Below, piece after piece: positions 6,666 to 16,495 of a stretch of 64,000 nucleotides of DNA. Location: assembly GCF_047971665.1 (NCBI RefSeq), contig NZ_JBKEAA010000014.1, forward strand, positions 1 through 64,000, written 5' to 3'. Each line of letters starts with the position of its first letter. Within the stretch, counting starts at the first letter, position 1. The stretch comes from Castellaniella sp047971665 (GTDB lineage Bacteria > Pseudomonadota > Gammaproteobacteria > Burkholderiales > Burkholderiaceae_B). The notes beneath the pieces are model-generated. The model did no database searches, was not told the origin of the DNA, and saw only the letters and a program-made list of their open reading frames with translations. The translations under genes and the position numbers were made by a program.

Positions 6666-7493
6666 TCAAAGGGTGCGCGCCGGGTCCGTCTCCCGTTGCG
6701 CGCTGCGGATCATCGCGGTGCACATGCCGCGCACCATGTCGACCTCGTCGGCGCTGAGCCGGTTGCGGGTCCACATCTGCCGCATGCGCGGCATGAGTTT
6801 TTTCGGATGCCTGGGGTCCAGGAACCCGACGGCCACCAGGGCTTGCTCGAAATGCGCCAGCATGGCCTGGACGCGTGCGTGGCTGGCCGGGTCCGATCCC
6901 GGGTCGTGCCGGGCGCTGGTGTCGGGCAGGCGCGCCGCGCCGGTCAGGGGCAGCAGGGCATAGCGCAATTCCCAGGCGGCCAGTTGCAGCGCCTGGGAGA
7001 CGTTCAGCGAACTGTACGCCGGGTTGGCCGGGATGTGGCAGACCTGCTGGCACAGGGTGATGTCCTCGTTGGACAGGCCGGTGCGCTCGGTGCCCAGGAC
7101 GATGGCGACGCGCGTGTCGGCGTGGGTCAGCTCGATGGCCGATTGTGCGGCGGCTTCGCGGATGTCGCAGGGCGGGGGACCGATGGCCCGGGCCCGGGCC
7201 GTCAGGGCAAAGGCCAGCGTCGCGGGTTCGAGCGCCTCGGCGAGGCTGGCATGCAGCCGGGCGTTTTCCAGAATGTCGCCGGCGCCGCTGGCCAGGGCCA
7301 GGGCGTCGGGCCGGTGCAGGATATCCGGGTCAGCGGGCGCGACTAGGCGCAGGTCATGGAACCCCATGGTCTTGATGGCCCGGGCCGCCGCGCCGACGTT
7401 GCCGGGATGGCTGGGGCTGACCATGACGAAGCTGACCCGGTCGAATGGAACCAGGCTGCGGGGAGGGGGGTCTGAGGAAACTGGCGGAGTCAT
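6666..7493 (-). CDS. trmJ: tRNA (cytidine/uridine-2'-O-)-methyltransferase TrmJ
   Basis: 275 residues. SPOUT-class (SpoU/TrmD fold) enzyme that 2'-O-methylates position 32 of several tRNAs using S-adenosylmethionine. Visible motifs: motif 1 SHPGNVGAAARAIKTMG (residues about 27-43), motif 2 VAIVLGTERTGLSNEDI and motif 3 IPANPAYSSLNVSQALQLAAWE, which form the knot and SAM site. The C-terminal helical extension ends near MRQMWTRNRLSADEVDMVRGM, typical of TrmJ. Divergent from suhB with a 39-bp gap, as in E. coli and many proteobacteria. Confidence 0.94.
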   Translation of the reverse strand: MTPPVSSDPPPRSLVPFDRVSFVMVSPSHPGNVGAAARAIKTMGFHDLRLVAPADPDILHRPDALALASGAGDILENARLHASLAEALEPATLAFALTARARAIGPPPCDIREAAAQSAIELTHADTRVAIVLGTERTGLSNEDITLCQQVCHIPANPAYSSLNVSQALQLAAWELRYALLPLTGAARLPDTSARHDPGSDPASHARVQAMLAHFEQALVAVGFLDPRHPKKLMPRMRQMWTRNRLSADEVDMVRGMCTAMIRSAQRETDPARTL

Positions 7494-7532
7494 TTAAAAT
7501 AGGAGCCTATTACCCGTGATCTTTGGAAACCT

Positions 7533-8315
7533 ATGCACCCGATGCTCAACACCGCCATCAAGGCGGCACGCCGTGCCGGCGCCATCATCAATCGCGCCAG
7601 CCTCGACCTGGAACGCCTGAATGTGGCGCGCAAGGGGCCGAAGGATTACGTCACGGAAGTCGATCGGGCCGCCGAGGCATCCATCATCGACATTTTACGC
7701 ACAGCCTATCCCGACCACAGCATTCTGGCCGAGGAGTCCGGCCGTCTGCAGGCCGGGGACGGCCAATCGGCCGCCGAATTCCAGTGGGTGGTCGATCCCC
7801 TGGACGGCACCACGAATTTCATCCACGGCTTTTCTCACTATGCGGTGTCCATCGCGCTGATGCATCGCGGTCAGGTCGCGCATGCCGTGGTCTACGATCC
7901 CACGCGCAATGAGATGTTCACCGCCAGCCGGGGCAGCGGCGCCTTTCTGAACGACCGCCGGGTGCGGGTGTCCTCCTGCCTGCGCTATCACGATGCCCTG
8001 CTGGCCTCGCATATTCCCCAGTCCACGGCGCTGCCGGAGACCTCGCCCTTCATGCCGCTGCTGTCCGAATGCGCGGCGGCGCGACGTACCGGGGCTACGG
8101 TGCTTGACCTGGCCTGGGTGGCCAGCGGCCGGCTGGACGGGTTCTGCGGCGTCAGGCTCAAGCCCTGGGATGTCGCCGCCGGCAGCCTGCTGGTGCTGGA
8201 GGCTGGCGGCCTGATGGCCGATTTCCAGGGCGAGCAGGGGTGGCTGGAATCGGGCAATGTGCTGGCTGCGCCGCCCAAGATATTCGCGCAGATGATGACG
8301 TATCTGCAGGACTGA
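7533..8315 (+). CDS. suhB: inositol-1-monophosphatase SuhB
   Basis: 260 residues, normal length for the family. Mg-dependent phosphatase of inositol-1-phosphate and related substrates; in E. coli it also binds RNA polymerase in rRNA antitermination complexes. Metal-site motifs: GPKDYVTEVDRAAE, the EES of ILAEESG, WVVDPLDGTTNFIHGF and the C-terminal KPWDVAAGSLLVLEAGG. An in-frame ATG three codons in (MLNTAIK) is an equally plausible start. Divergent from trmJ and followed after 12 bp by the TerC-CBS gene, so the two may be co-transcribed. Confidence 0.95.
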   Translation: MHPMLNTAIKAARRAGAIINRASLDLERLNVARKGPKDYVTEVDRAAEASIIDILRTAYPDHSILAEESGRLQAGDGQSAAEFQWVVDPLDGTTNFIHGFSHYAVSIALMHRGQVAHAVVYDPTRNEMFTASRGSGAFLNDRRVRVSSCLRYHDALLASHIPQSTALPETSPFMPLLSECAAARRTGATVLDLAWVASGRLDGFCGVRLKPWDVAAGSLLVLEAGGLMADFQGEQGWLESGNVLAAPPKIFAQMMTYLQD

Positions 8316-8327
8316 CGGGGCACGATT

Positions 8328-9893
8328 ATGGAATGGTTGCTGGATCCGGCAGCCTGGGTGGGCCTGTTCACCCTGATTGTCCTGGAAATCGTCCTGGGCA
8401 TCGACAATCTGGTCTTCATCGCCATTCTGGTTGACAAGCTGCCGCCCAAGCAGCGCGACCGCGCCCGCGTCCTGGGGTTGAGCCTGGCGCTCATCATGCG
8501 GCTGTTCCTGCTGACGCTGATGTCCTGGCTGGTCAAGCTCACCGAGCCGCTGGTCCATCTGGGCGGTTTCTCGTTCTCGGGGCGTGACCTGATCCTGATC
8601 GTGGGCGGCTTCTTTCTGCTGTTCAAGGGCACCTTCGAGCTGCATGATCGCATCGAAGGCCGCACGCAGCATGCATCAGGGTCGCGCCTGCACGCGGGGT
8701 TCTGGGTGATCGTCACCCAGATCGTCATTCTGGATGCGGTGTTCTCGATCGACTCGGTGATCACCGCGGTCGGGATGGTCGATCACCTGGCCATCATGAT
8801 GGCGGCCGTAGTGATCGCCATGGGCATCATGCTGGTGGCGTCCAAGCCGCTGACGGCCTTCGTCAATGCCCACCAGACGGTGGTGATCCTGTGTCTGGGC
8901 TTCCTGCTGACGATTGGTTTTTCGCTGGTGGCCGACGGGTTCAGCTTCCATGTCCCCAAGGGCTACCTGTACGCCGCCATCGTGTTCTCGGTGATCATCG
9001 AGAGCCTGAATCAATGGGCGCGGCGCAATGTGCGACGCGCCGAGATGCGTCGGCCGCTGCGTGAACGCACGGCGGAGACCGTGCTGCTGATGCTGGGCCG
9101 CAAGCCCTCGGCCGGCCCCGAGCCCGATGAGGACCAGGAGGCGCCGCCGCCGGAGGCCTTTGGCGACGAGGAGCGCAACATGGTCAGCGGCGTGCTGACG
9201 CTCAGCGACCGCAATGTGCATTCCGTGATGACGCCGCGCACCGATGTGTCCTGGATCAATCTCGATGCGCCGCCCGGCGAGTTGCGCGCCCAGTTGATCC
9301 GCGAACCGCACAGTTTCTTTCCGGTGTGCCGCGGCACGCTGGACGAAGTCGTGGGGGTGGGTCGCGCCAAGGACCTGCTGCTGGATCTGCTGGAACACGG
9401 CGGCATCCGCGAAACCCGGCTGCGCGAGCCCATCATCGTGCACGAGACGATCCCCATCTTGCGACTCATGGAAACGCTCAAGCGCTCACACGGGTTGCTG
9501 GTCCTGGTGGCCGATGAGTTCGGTTCCATCGTCGGTGTGGTCACGCCGATCGACATTTTCGAGGCCATTGCCGGCGAGTTCCCCGACGAGGACGAGACGC
9601 CCGACATCATCGACCAGGGCGATGGCCGCTGGCGTGTGGATGGCGCGGCGGATCTGCATCATCTGGAGCAGATCCTCAACATCGACGGACTGGTCGACGA
9701 GCACGAGGAATACTCCACCATCGCGGGCTATCTGCTGAGCCGCTTCGGTCGCCTGCCCGATGTCGGCGACCACTGTGAGCTGACCCGCGGTTACGGCGGG
9801 TTTCGCTTCACGGTCGCGGCCCTGGAGGGCCGCCGGATCGCCACCGTGCAGATCGACAGTCTGGAACCGATGGATCCCGAGGTCGAGATCTGA
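8328..9893 (+). CDS. TerC-family membrane protein with CBS and CorC domains (YegH/YoaE type)
   Basis: 521 residues. Residues 1 to about 230 form a seven-helix TerC domain with the diagnostic acidic motif LEIVLGIDNLVFIAI and its repeat LDAVFSIDSVITAVG. These membrane Asp/Glu residues are linked to metal (Mn) export in this family. A linker of about 50 residues leads to two CBS domains (about 290-410; VMTPRTDVSWI marks the first) and a C-terminal CorC/HlyC transporter-associated domain (about 435-515). Architecture matches E. coli YoaE and YegH. Predicted inner-membrane metal transporter with nucleotide sensing; the substrate is not shown. Confidence 0.93.
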   Translation: MEWLLDPAAWVGLFTLIVLEIVLGIDNLVFIAILVDKLPPKQRDRARVLGLSLALIMRLFLLTLMSWLVKLTEPLVHLGGFSFSGRDLILIVGGFFLLFKGTFELHDRIEGRTQHASGSRLHAGFWVIVTQIVILDAVFSIDSVITAVGMVDHLAIMMAAVVIAMGIMLVASKPLTAFVNAHQTVVILCLGFLLTIGFSLVADGFSFHVPKGYLYAAIVFSVIIESLNQWARRNVRRAEMRRPLRERTAETVLLMLGRKPSAGPEPDEDQEAPPPEAFGDEERNMVSGVLTLSDRNVHSVMTPRTDVSWINLDAPPGELRAQLIREPHSFFPVCRGTLDEVVGVGRAKDLLLDLLEHGGIRETRLREPIIVHETIPILRLMETLKRSHGLLVLVADEFGSIVGVVTPIDIFEAIAGEFPDEDETPDIIDQGDGRWRVDGAADLHHLEQILNIDGLVDEHEEYSTIAGYLLSRFGRLPDVGDHCELTRGYGGFRFTVAALEGRRIATVQIDSLEPMDPEVEI

Positions 9894-9894
9894 G

Positions 9895-10722
9895 TCAGTC
9901 TTGAGGACGCGCCTTGATGCGGTACCCTGACGCGCCTTCCGGAACGGGGTCCAGAGTCTTGGCGTATTCGAGCCGGATGCCGGCCGGATCGATTTCGATC
10001 CAGCCCCCCCGGGGGGGCGCGTCATGGTCGAATTCCCAGTCTGGCAGCACATAGCGCTGCGCCGTGTGGCCGTCCAGCGTCAATGGGTGAATGGCGGGCC
10101 GGTGCGTGTGGCCATGGACGAGGGTGGTGCAGCCGGCGCTGCGCAGTGCCTGCTCGATGGCGGCGGCGTTCACATCCATGAGGGCCATCGGCTTGGCCCG
10201 GCGGGCCTGCCGGCTGCGGGCGCGGGCGTGCGCGGCGATGGCGCGCCGCAGGCTCAGCGGCAGGCTCAGGAAGATCTGCTGAACCCGGGGCGCACGGACG
10301 ATGCGGCGAAAGCGCTGATAGGCGAGGTCGTCGGTGCAGTATTCATCGCCGTGCGCCAGCAGGATCGGTCCGGCGTCCGTGTCCAGGACGACGGGTGCAT
10401 CCAGCAACCGGGCGCCCAGCGCGTCGGCCAGGGACGGGCCCATCAGGAAGTCGCGATTGCCGCGTGCCAGCAAGAGCGGAATGGTCCGGGCGGTGGCGCG
10501 CAGTTCATCGAGCGCGGCGGCCAGCCAGGCGGGCGGCGTTCGCAGCGCGTGATCGTCGCCGATCCAGGCGTCGAAAAGGTCGCCGCACAGGATCAGGGCA
10601 TCGGCCTGATCCCGGGCCTGTTCCAGGAAGTCGTAGAAGGCGCGGGCCGTTCTTGGAACGGCCTCGCCCAGATGGATGTCGGAGGCGACCCAGACGGTGC
10701 CTCGCAGCGCCAGTTTATTCAA
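9895..10722 (-). CDS. lpxH: UDP-2,3-diacylglucosamine diphosphatase LpxH
   Basis: 275 residues; family usually about 240-260. Hydrolyses UDP-2,3-diacylglucosamine to lipid X in lipid A synthesis, peripheral at the inner membrane. Calcineurin-like phosphoesterase motifs are all present: ASDIHLG, LCGDLFDAWIG, ARGNRDFLMG, LAHGDEYCTDD and the terminal VHGHTHRP. The start is a TTG that overlaps the end of the cyclophilin gene by eight bases, suggesting coupling. The C-terminal tail of about 30 residues is somewhat longer than average. Confidence 0.93.
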   Translation of the reverse strand: MNKLALRGTVWVASDIHLGEAVPRTARAFYDFLEQARDQADALILCGDLFDAWIGDDHALRTPPAWLAAALDELRATARTIPLLLARGNRDFLMGPSLADALGARLLDAPVVLDTDAGPILLAHGDEYCTDDLAYQRFRRIVRAPRVQQIFLSLPLSLRRAIAAHARARSRQARRAKPMALMDVNAAAIEQALRSAGCTTLVHGHTHRPAIHPLTLDGHTAQRYVLPDWEFDHDAPPRGGWIEIDPAGIRLEYAKTLDPVPEGASGYRIKARPQD

Positions 10723-11356
10723 CCAGCGTGGCGCTTTCGATGATGACGTCCTCGGCCGGAACGTCCTGGTGGAAGCCCTTGCTGCCGGTCTTCACTTTCT
10801 TGATCTCATCGACGATTTCGGTGCCTTCGATGACGCGGCCGAACACAGCGTAGCCCCAGCCATTGGAAGTGGGCGCGCTGAAGTTCAGGAAGTCATTGTC
10901 GGCGACATTGATGAAGAACTGGGCCGTGGCCGAGTGCGGGTCGGACGTGCGCGCCATGGCGAGCGTGTAGCGGTCGTTCTTGAGACCGTTGTTGGCCTCG
11001 TTTTCGATGGGCGCGTGGGTCTGTTTTTGTTTCATGCCGGGCTCGAAGCCGCCGCCCTGGATCATGAAGTTGTTGATGACGCGGTGGAAGATGGTGCCGT
11101 CGTAAAAGCCTTCCTTGACGTAACGCAGGAAATTCTCGACGGTCTTGGGGGCTTTCTCGGCGTCCAGTTCGATCAGCAGATCGCCTTTGTTGGTCTGCAG
11201 TCTGACATGCGGATGAGTGCTCATGGTGGTGGTGCCTTGGGTAGAGGAGTTGGAATGGGTCTGGGCGGCGGCATCGCCCGCCAGGACCAGGGCGCAGCCC
11301 AGGCTGCAGGCGCGCATCCAGGGCAGGATGCGGGATGGAAACGAGGCGTGGGACAT
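10715..11356 (-). CDS. peptidyl-prolyl cis-trans isomerase, cyclophilin type, with possible dual start
   Basis: 213 residues in the long form. A signal peptide (RACSLGCALVLAGDAAAQ, cut near residue 32) and a Ser/Thr-rich linker precede a 164-residue cyclophilin domain that matches cytoplasmic PpiB from STHPHVRLQTNKGDLLIELD to the end. Catalytic and binding positions are visible in TIFHRVINNFMIQGGGF and TAQFFINV. An internal ATG (CAT at 11222-11224 on the plus strand) preceded by AAGGCACC falls exactly at the PpiB start. The gene could therefore yield both a periplasmic and a cytosolic isomerase, or only the short form. Middle gene of a TPR - cyclophilin - lpxH operon. Confidence 0.9.
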   Translation of the reverse strand: MSHASFPSRILPWMRACSLGCALVLAGDAAAQTHSNSSTQGTTTMSTHPHVRLQTNKGDLLIELDAEKAPKTVENFLRYVKEGFYDGTIFHRVINNFMIQGGGFEPGMKQKQTHAPIENEANNGLKNDRYTLAMARTSDPHSATAQFFINVADNDFLNFSAPTSNGWGYAVFGRVIEGTEIVDEIKKVKTGSKGFHQDVPAEDVIIESATLVE

Positions 11357-11377
11357 GGGGTGTCCAGAATAAAAGAA

Positions 11378-12079
11378 TTATTGTGCCTGAGGAGCAGGGG
11401 GGATGTCGTTCGCCGGCCGGTCCGGGGCCGCTGAGGCGGGCGCGGACCGGGCCGGTTGCCCGGCCGCCCGGGCGCGGGCGAAGGACTCCTGGGCCATGCG
11501 CATCTGCACGTGGCCCAGGTTTTCCAGCGCCGGGGCGAAAGACGGGTCGGACACGAGGGCCATGTCCAGCGCGTCGCGGGCCAGTTGCAGCTGGCCCCGG
11601 CGGGCGTATTCGATGGCCATGGCGTTCCAGGGTTCGGGCAGCTCGGGATAGTCGCTGGTCATCTGGCGCCAGACGGCCATGGCTTCGTCGTGCCGACCCA
11701 GCGCGCCGAGGGCGCGGCCCTGCTGGTAGCGCAACTGGACGTCAGTGCCCGGGGTGACGTTCTCGTCGCGTCCGGCCTGGCTTTTGGCGATGATGTCCAG
11801 GGCCTCCTGGCCGCGGCCCGCGTCGATCAGCGCCGCCACGTGGGTGGCGATCTGGGCGGGCGTCAGCGGAATGGCCGTGTCCACGGAGGGCGCGGCTTTT
11901 TGCAGCAGATCGGCAAAGGCCTTCCAGCCGCGGTCCGGGGGCGGGGGTTCGGTGAACGCCCCGGTCTCGGGGTTGTAGTTCAGGCTGGGCAGGTCGGTCT
12001 TGCCCGTGGATGCCGCGAGGGCCGGACCCGCAGCCAGGCAGGCGCACAGGGCCAAAACAGGGAGGAAAGGGCGGGTCAC
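11378..12079 (-). CDS. periplasmic tetratricopeptide-repeat protein
   Basis: 233 residues from a GTG start. Signal peptide MTRPFLPVLALCACLAAGPALAA with a likely cut at residue 22-23. Two to three TPR-like helical hairpins occupy about 85-190 (YQQGRALGALGRHDEAMAVW, then PEPWNAMAIEYARRGQLQLA and PALENLGHVQ). The tail of about 35 residues is Ala/Pro-rich and low complexity. It probably mediates protein contacts in the periplasm; no specific role is shown. First gene of the lpxH operon and divergent from cysS. Confidence 0.85.
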   Translation of the reverse strand: MTRPFLPVLALCACLAAGPALAASTGKTDLPSLNYNPETGAFTEPPPPDRGWKAFADLLQKAAPSVDTAIPLTPAQIATHVAALIDAGRGQEALDIIAKSQAGRDENVTPGTDVQLRYQQGRALGALGRHDEAMAVWRQMTSDYPELPEPWNAMAIEYARRGQLQLARDALDMALVSDPSFAPALENLGHVQMRMAQESFARARAAGQPARSAPASAAPDRPANDIPPAPQAQ

Positions 12080-12210
12080 GTCTCGGGGCGCCTATGGATG
12101 GGGTTCTGGGATTGGACCAGGGGACGGTATACTTGTCAGTTCATTTTACATCCCCGAGCGCTGTCCGTATGGTCCGGAGCGCCGGGTTCGTCTGTCTCAT
12201 CCCGCCCGAC

Positions 12211-13649
<1,439 letters not shown>

Positions 13650-13653
<4 letters not shown>

Positions 13654-14309
13654 CGGTGGACATGCCTCGTTCCGGCGTCGCCGCGCTGCCGCCCGTGTAC
13701 TGGGCGCAGGCCTGCGAGCATCTGATGCAGCGCGACCGGATCCTGCGCAAGCTGATTCCGGTCTACGGCCATGAATCGATCCAGGCGCGCCAAAGTCCGT
13801 TCCAGACCCTGATCCGCATCATCGTGGGCCAGCAGATCTCCCTGCCGCTGGGGCGCAAGCTCTGGGCGCGGCTGGTCGAGGTCTGCGGTGACGACATGCA
13901 GCCCGATTGCATCGCCCGATTCACCGAGGCCGAACTGCGCGGACTCGGCCTGTCTCTGCGCAAGGCCCAGTATCTGCGTGATGCCGCCGAATTTTTCGCC
14001 CGTCCCGAACGGCTCGATCCCGCCTGGTGGGAATCCTTCGATGATGCGGCCGTGACGGCGCAGTTGTGCGATATTCGCGGTGTGGGCCGTTGGTCGGCCG
14101 AAATGTTCCTGATATTCTTTCTCGGACGTCCCGATGTGCTGCCGTTGGACGACACGGCGCTGCTCAAGGCCATCTCGCATCACTATTTCAGTGGCGAGCC
14201 GGTCTCGCGTTTCGAGGCTCGTGAGGTCTCGCAGGCCTGGGCGCCGTGGCGCACGGTCGCCAGCTGGTACCTGTGGCGCAGCCTGGACGTCGCCGCTGTC
14301 GAATACTGA
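13650..14309 (+). CDS. DNA-3-methyladenine glycosylase II, AlkA-type HhH-GPD
   Basis: 219 residues. Base-excision glycosylase that removes alkylated purines. HhH-GPD superfamily: FQTLIRIIVGQQISLPLGRKLW opens the domain, the helix-hairpin-helix is LCDIRGVGRWSAEMFLIF and the catalytic aspartate lies in VLPLDDTALLKAI. Lacks the N-terminal AlkA domain of E. coli, as is usual for this shorter class, and has no iron-sulphur cysteines. Start chosen for the ATGA overlap with cysS; an ATG four codons upstream is possible. The order cysS - glycosylase - accA recurs in Bordetella-like genomes. Confidence 0.9.
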
Positions 14310-14345
14310 TCGAGTCCCGAAATCCACCCTGGAAATCCTGCTCTC

Positions 14346-15308
14346 ATGCGAAATACATTTCTTGAATTCGAACAGCCTCTGGCCGAGCTCGATCAGAAGA
14401 TCGAGGAACTGCGCTATGTGCAGACCGACTCCGCCGTCGATATCTCAGAGGAAGTCACCCGCCTGCAGCAGAAAAGCCAGTCCCTGGCCAAGAGCATCTA
14501 CGCCAAGCTCACGCCCTGGCAGACCGCGCTGGTGGCCCGCCATCCTCAGCGGCCCTACACCATGGACTATGTCCAGGCGCTGTTCACGGATTTCCACGAA
14601 CTGCACGGCGACCGGATGTACGCCGACGACCAGTCCATCGTGGGCGGACTGGCGCGTTTCAAAGGCACGCCCTGCATGGTCATCGGCCACCAGAAGGGCC
14701 GTGACACCAAGGAGCGCGCCCTGCGCAATTTCGGCATGCCGCTGCCCGAAGGGTACCGCAAGGCCCTGCGCCTGATGAAACTCGCCGAGAAATTCCGCCT
14801 GCCGGTGTTCACCTTCGTTGACACGCCGGGCGCCTATCCCGGCGTCGGGGCCGAGGAACGCGGCCAGTCCGAGGCCATCGGCCACAATCTGTACGCCATG
14901 GCCGGCCTCAAGGTGCCCATCATCGTCACCATCATCGGTGAGGGTGGCTCGGGCGGCGCGCTGGCGATTGCCGTGGGTGATACGGTCATGATGCTGCAGT
15001 ACGCCACCTACGCCGTCATCTCGCCCGAGGGCTGTGCCTCGATCCTGTGGCGCAGCGCCGACAAGGCCTCGGTGGCCGCCGAGGCGCTGGCCATCACCGC
15101 GCCGCGTCTCAAGGAACTGGGCCTGATCGACCGCGTGGTCAACGAGCCCGTGGGCGGCGCGCATCGCGATCCCGACACAATGGCCCGCCAGCTGCAGCGC
15201 GCCTTGTCCGATGCGCTGCGCGAGCTCTCCGGTCTGGATGTGGACGAACTGTTGCGCCGTCGCCTCGAACGCGTCTCCGCCTATGGGCGCTTCCAGGAAG
15301 CCCGCTAG
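14346..15308 (+). CDS. accA: acetyl-CoA carboxylase carboxyltransferase subunit alpha
   Basis: 320 residues, standard for AccA. With AccD it forms the carboxyltransferase that moves CO2 from biotin to acetyl-CoA, the committed step of fatty acid synthesis. Landmarks: FLEFEQPLAELDQKIEELR at the N-terminus, the crotonase-fold core with VGGLARFKGTPCMVIGHQKG, the PGAYPGVGAEERGQSEAIG substrate region and IGEGGSGGALAIAVGD oxyanion-hole region. Ends with VSAYGRFQEAR. Overlaps the predicted tilS start by 26 bp. Confidence 0.97.
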   Translation: MRNTFLEFEQPLAELDQKIEELRYVQTDSAVDISEEVTRLQQKSQSLAKSIYAKLTPWQTALVARHPQRPYTMDYVQALFTDFHELHGDRMYADDQSIVGGLARFKGTPCMVIGHQKGRDTKERALRNFGMPLPEGYRKALRLMKLAEKFRLPVFTFVDTPGAYPGVGAEERGQSEAIGHNLYAMAGLKVPIIVTIIGEGGSGGALAIAVGDTVMMLQYATYAVISPEGCASILWRSADKASVAAEALAITAPRLKELGLIDRVVNEPVGGAHRDPDTMARQLQRALSDALRELSGLDVDELLRRRLERVSAYGRFQEAR

Positions 15309-16422
15309 CCGGACGACACGCGACAGGAGGCCGCGTCGTCAGCCGGACGGATCGATTCCGTCAAACCCGAACCAGCCTGCCGTCGTGCCGGATGCCGCGT
15401 CTGATCCCTGGCGATCCGCGCTCGACCCGGCGTTGCTGCGGGCGGTGGATGCCGCGCTGAAACCGCTGCCCCGCGATGCCGCCATCGGCGTGGCCTTGAG
15501 CGCGGGGGCTGATTCTGCCATGCTGGCCCTGCACGCGGCCCATGCCGCCCGGCATCGGGGACAGCGGCTGCATTGTTTTCACATTCATCACGGACTGCAA
15601 GTGGACGCCGACGCGTGGCTGGCGCATGCCCATCGGCTGGCCGGGCTGCTGGAGGCGGACTGTCACAGCCTGCGCGTGGCTGTCGATATCGAGGGCCGGG
15701 GCATGGAGGCTGCGGCCCGGGCCGCCCGCTACGAGGCCCTGACCGGACTGGCCGCGCATGCCGGCGTCGGTCACCTCTTGCTGGCCCACCATCAGGACGA
15801 TCAGGCTGAAACCGTGCTGCTGCGCCTGTTGCGCGGGACGGGACCGCTGGGCCTGGGCGCCATGCGCCCGGTGACCCGGCGCGACGGCCTGTGCTGGATC
15901 CGGCCCTGGCTGGACCAGCCCCGCGCCACGATCCTGGACTGCGCCGGACGGTTCGAGGCGCTGAGCGGGTGGCGGCCTGTCGACGACCCCAGCAATGCTG
16001 ATGATCGCTATGCCCGGGCTGCCTTGCGCACGGGCCTGGCGCCGGTGCTGGATGCGCGCTGGCCCGCCTGGCGCCGGACCCTGGCCCGCCATGCCGGCCA
16101 GGCGCGGGAATTATCGGACTGGGCCGACGAGACCGTCCGGGCTGATTGGCTGGGGCTGGATCCTTCGCCCGATGGCCGGGATTTTTCGCTGGCGGTCTGG
16201 CGTGCGCTGGCGGCGCCGCGTCAGGCGGCGGTGTTGCGTCACTGGCTGCGCGACCAGGGGCTGCGCATGCCCACCGAGGCCCGCTTGCGGGACTGGCTGC
16301 GGCAGTTGCGTGAGGTGCATGCCCTGGGGCATGACCGCGATGTGCGGTTACGCCATGAGGATGCCTGGATCGTGGTGTGTCGCGGACGTGTCCTTTTGAC
16401 TCGAAAAACCCGGGTAAAATAG
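15283..16422 (+). CDS. tilS: tRNA(Ile)-lysidine synthase
   Basis: About 379 residues with the chosen ATG. Converts the wobble C34 of tRNA-Ile(CAU) to lysidine with ATP and lysine. PP-loop ATPase domain: ALSAGADSAMLAL replaces the usual SGGxDS by SAGADS. The lysidine-synthase signatures HIHHGLQVDADAW and LLAHHQDDQAETVLLRLLRG follow, then RPWLDQPRATILDCA. C-terminal domain ends near RKTRVK. The N-terminal 35 residues are basic, poorly conserved-looking and overlap accA, so a downstream GTG may be the true start. Followed by lysC. Confidence 0.93.
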   Translation: MGASRKPASRTTRDRRPRRQPDGSIPSNPNQPAVVPDAASDPWRSALDPALLRAVDAALKPLPRDAAIGVALSAGADSAMLALHAAHAARHRGQRLHCFHIHHGLQVDADAWLAHAHRLAGLLEADCHSLRVAVDIEGRGMEAAARAARYEALTGLAAHAGVGHLLLAHHQDDQAETVLLRLLRGTGPLGLGAMRPVTRRDGLCWIRPWLDQPRATILDCAGRFEALSGWRPVDDPSNADDRYARAALRTGLAPVLDARWPAWRRTLARHAGQARELSDWADETVRADWLGLDPSPDGRDFSLAVWRALAAPRQAAVLRHWLRDQGLRMPTEARLRDWLRQLREVHALGHDRDVRLRHEDAWIVVCRGRVLLTRKTRVK

Positions 16423-16495
16423 TTCGCTTTGCCGGGGAGCCTTTGAATGAGCCCCTCTCCGGCTCGCACCGGGTTTCAATCTTCATCAAGGCATC

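Noticed and set aside
16423..16495. Lysine riboswitch before lysC
   Set aside because: The leader is only 73 bases with no extended stem structure; the protein's ACT domains suffice for feedback control.
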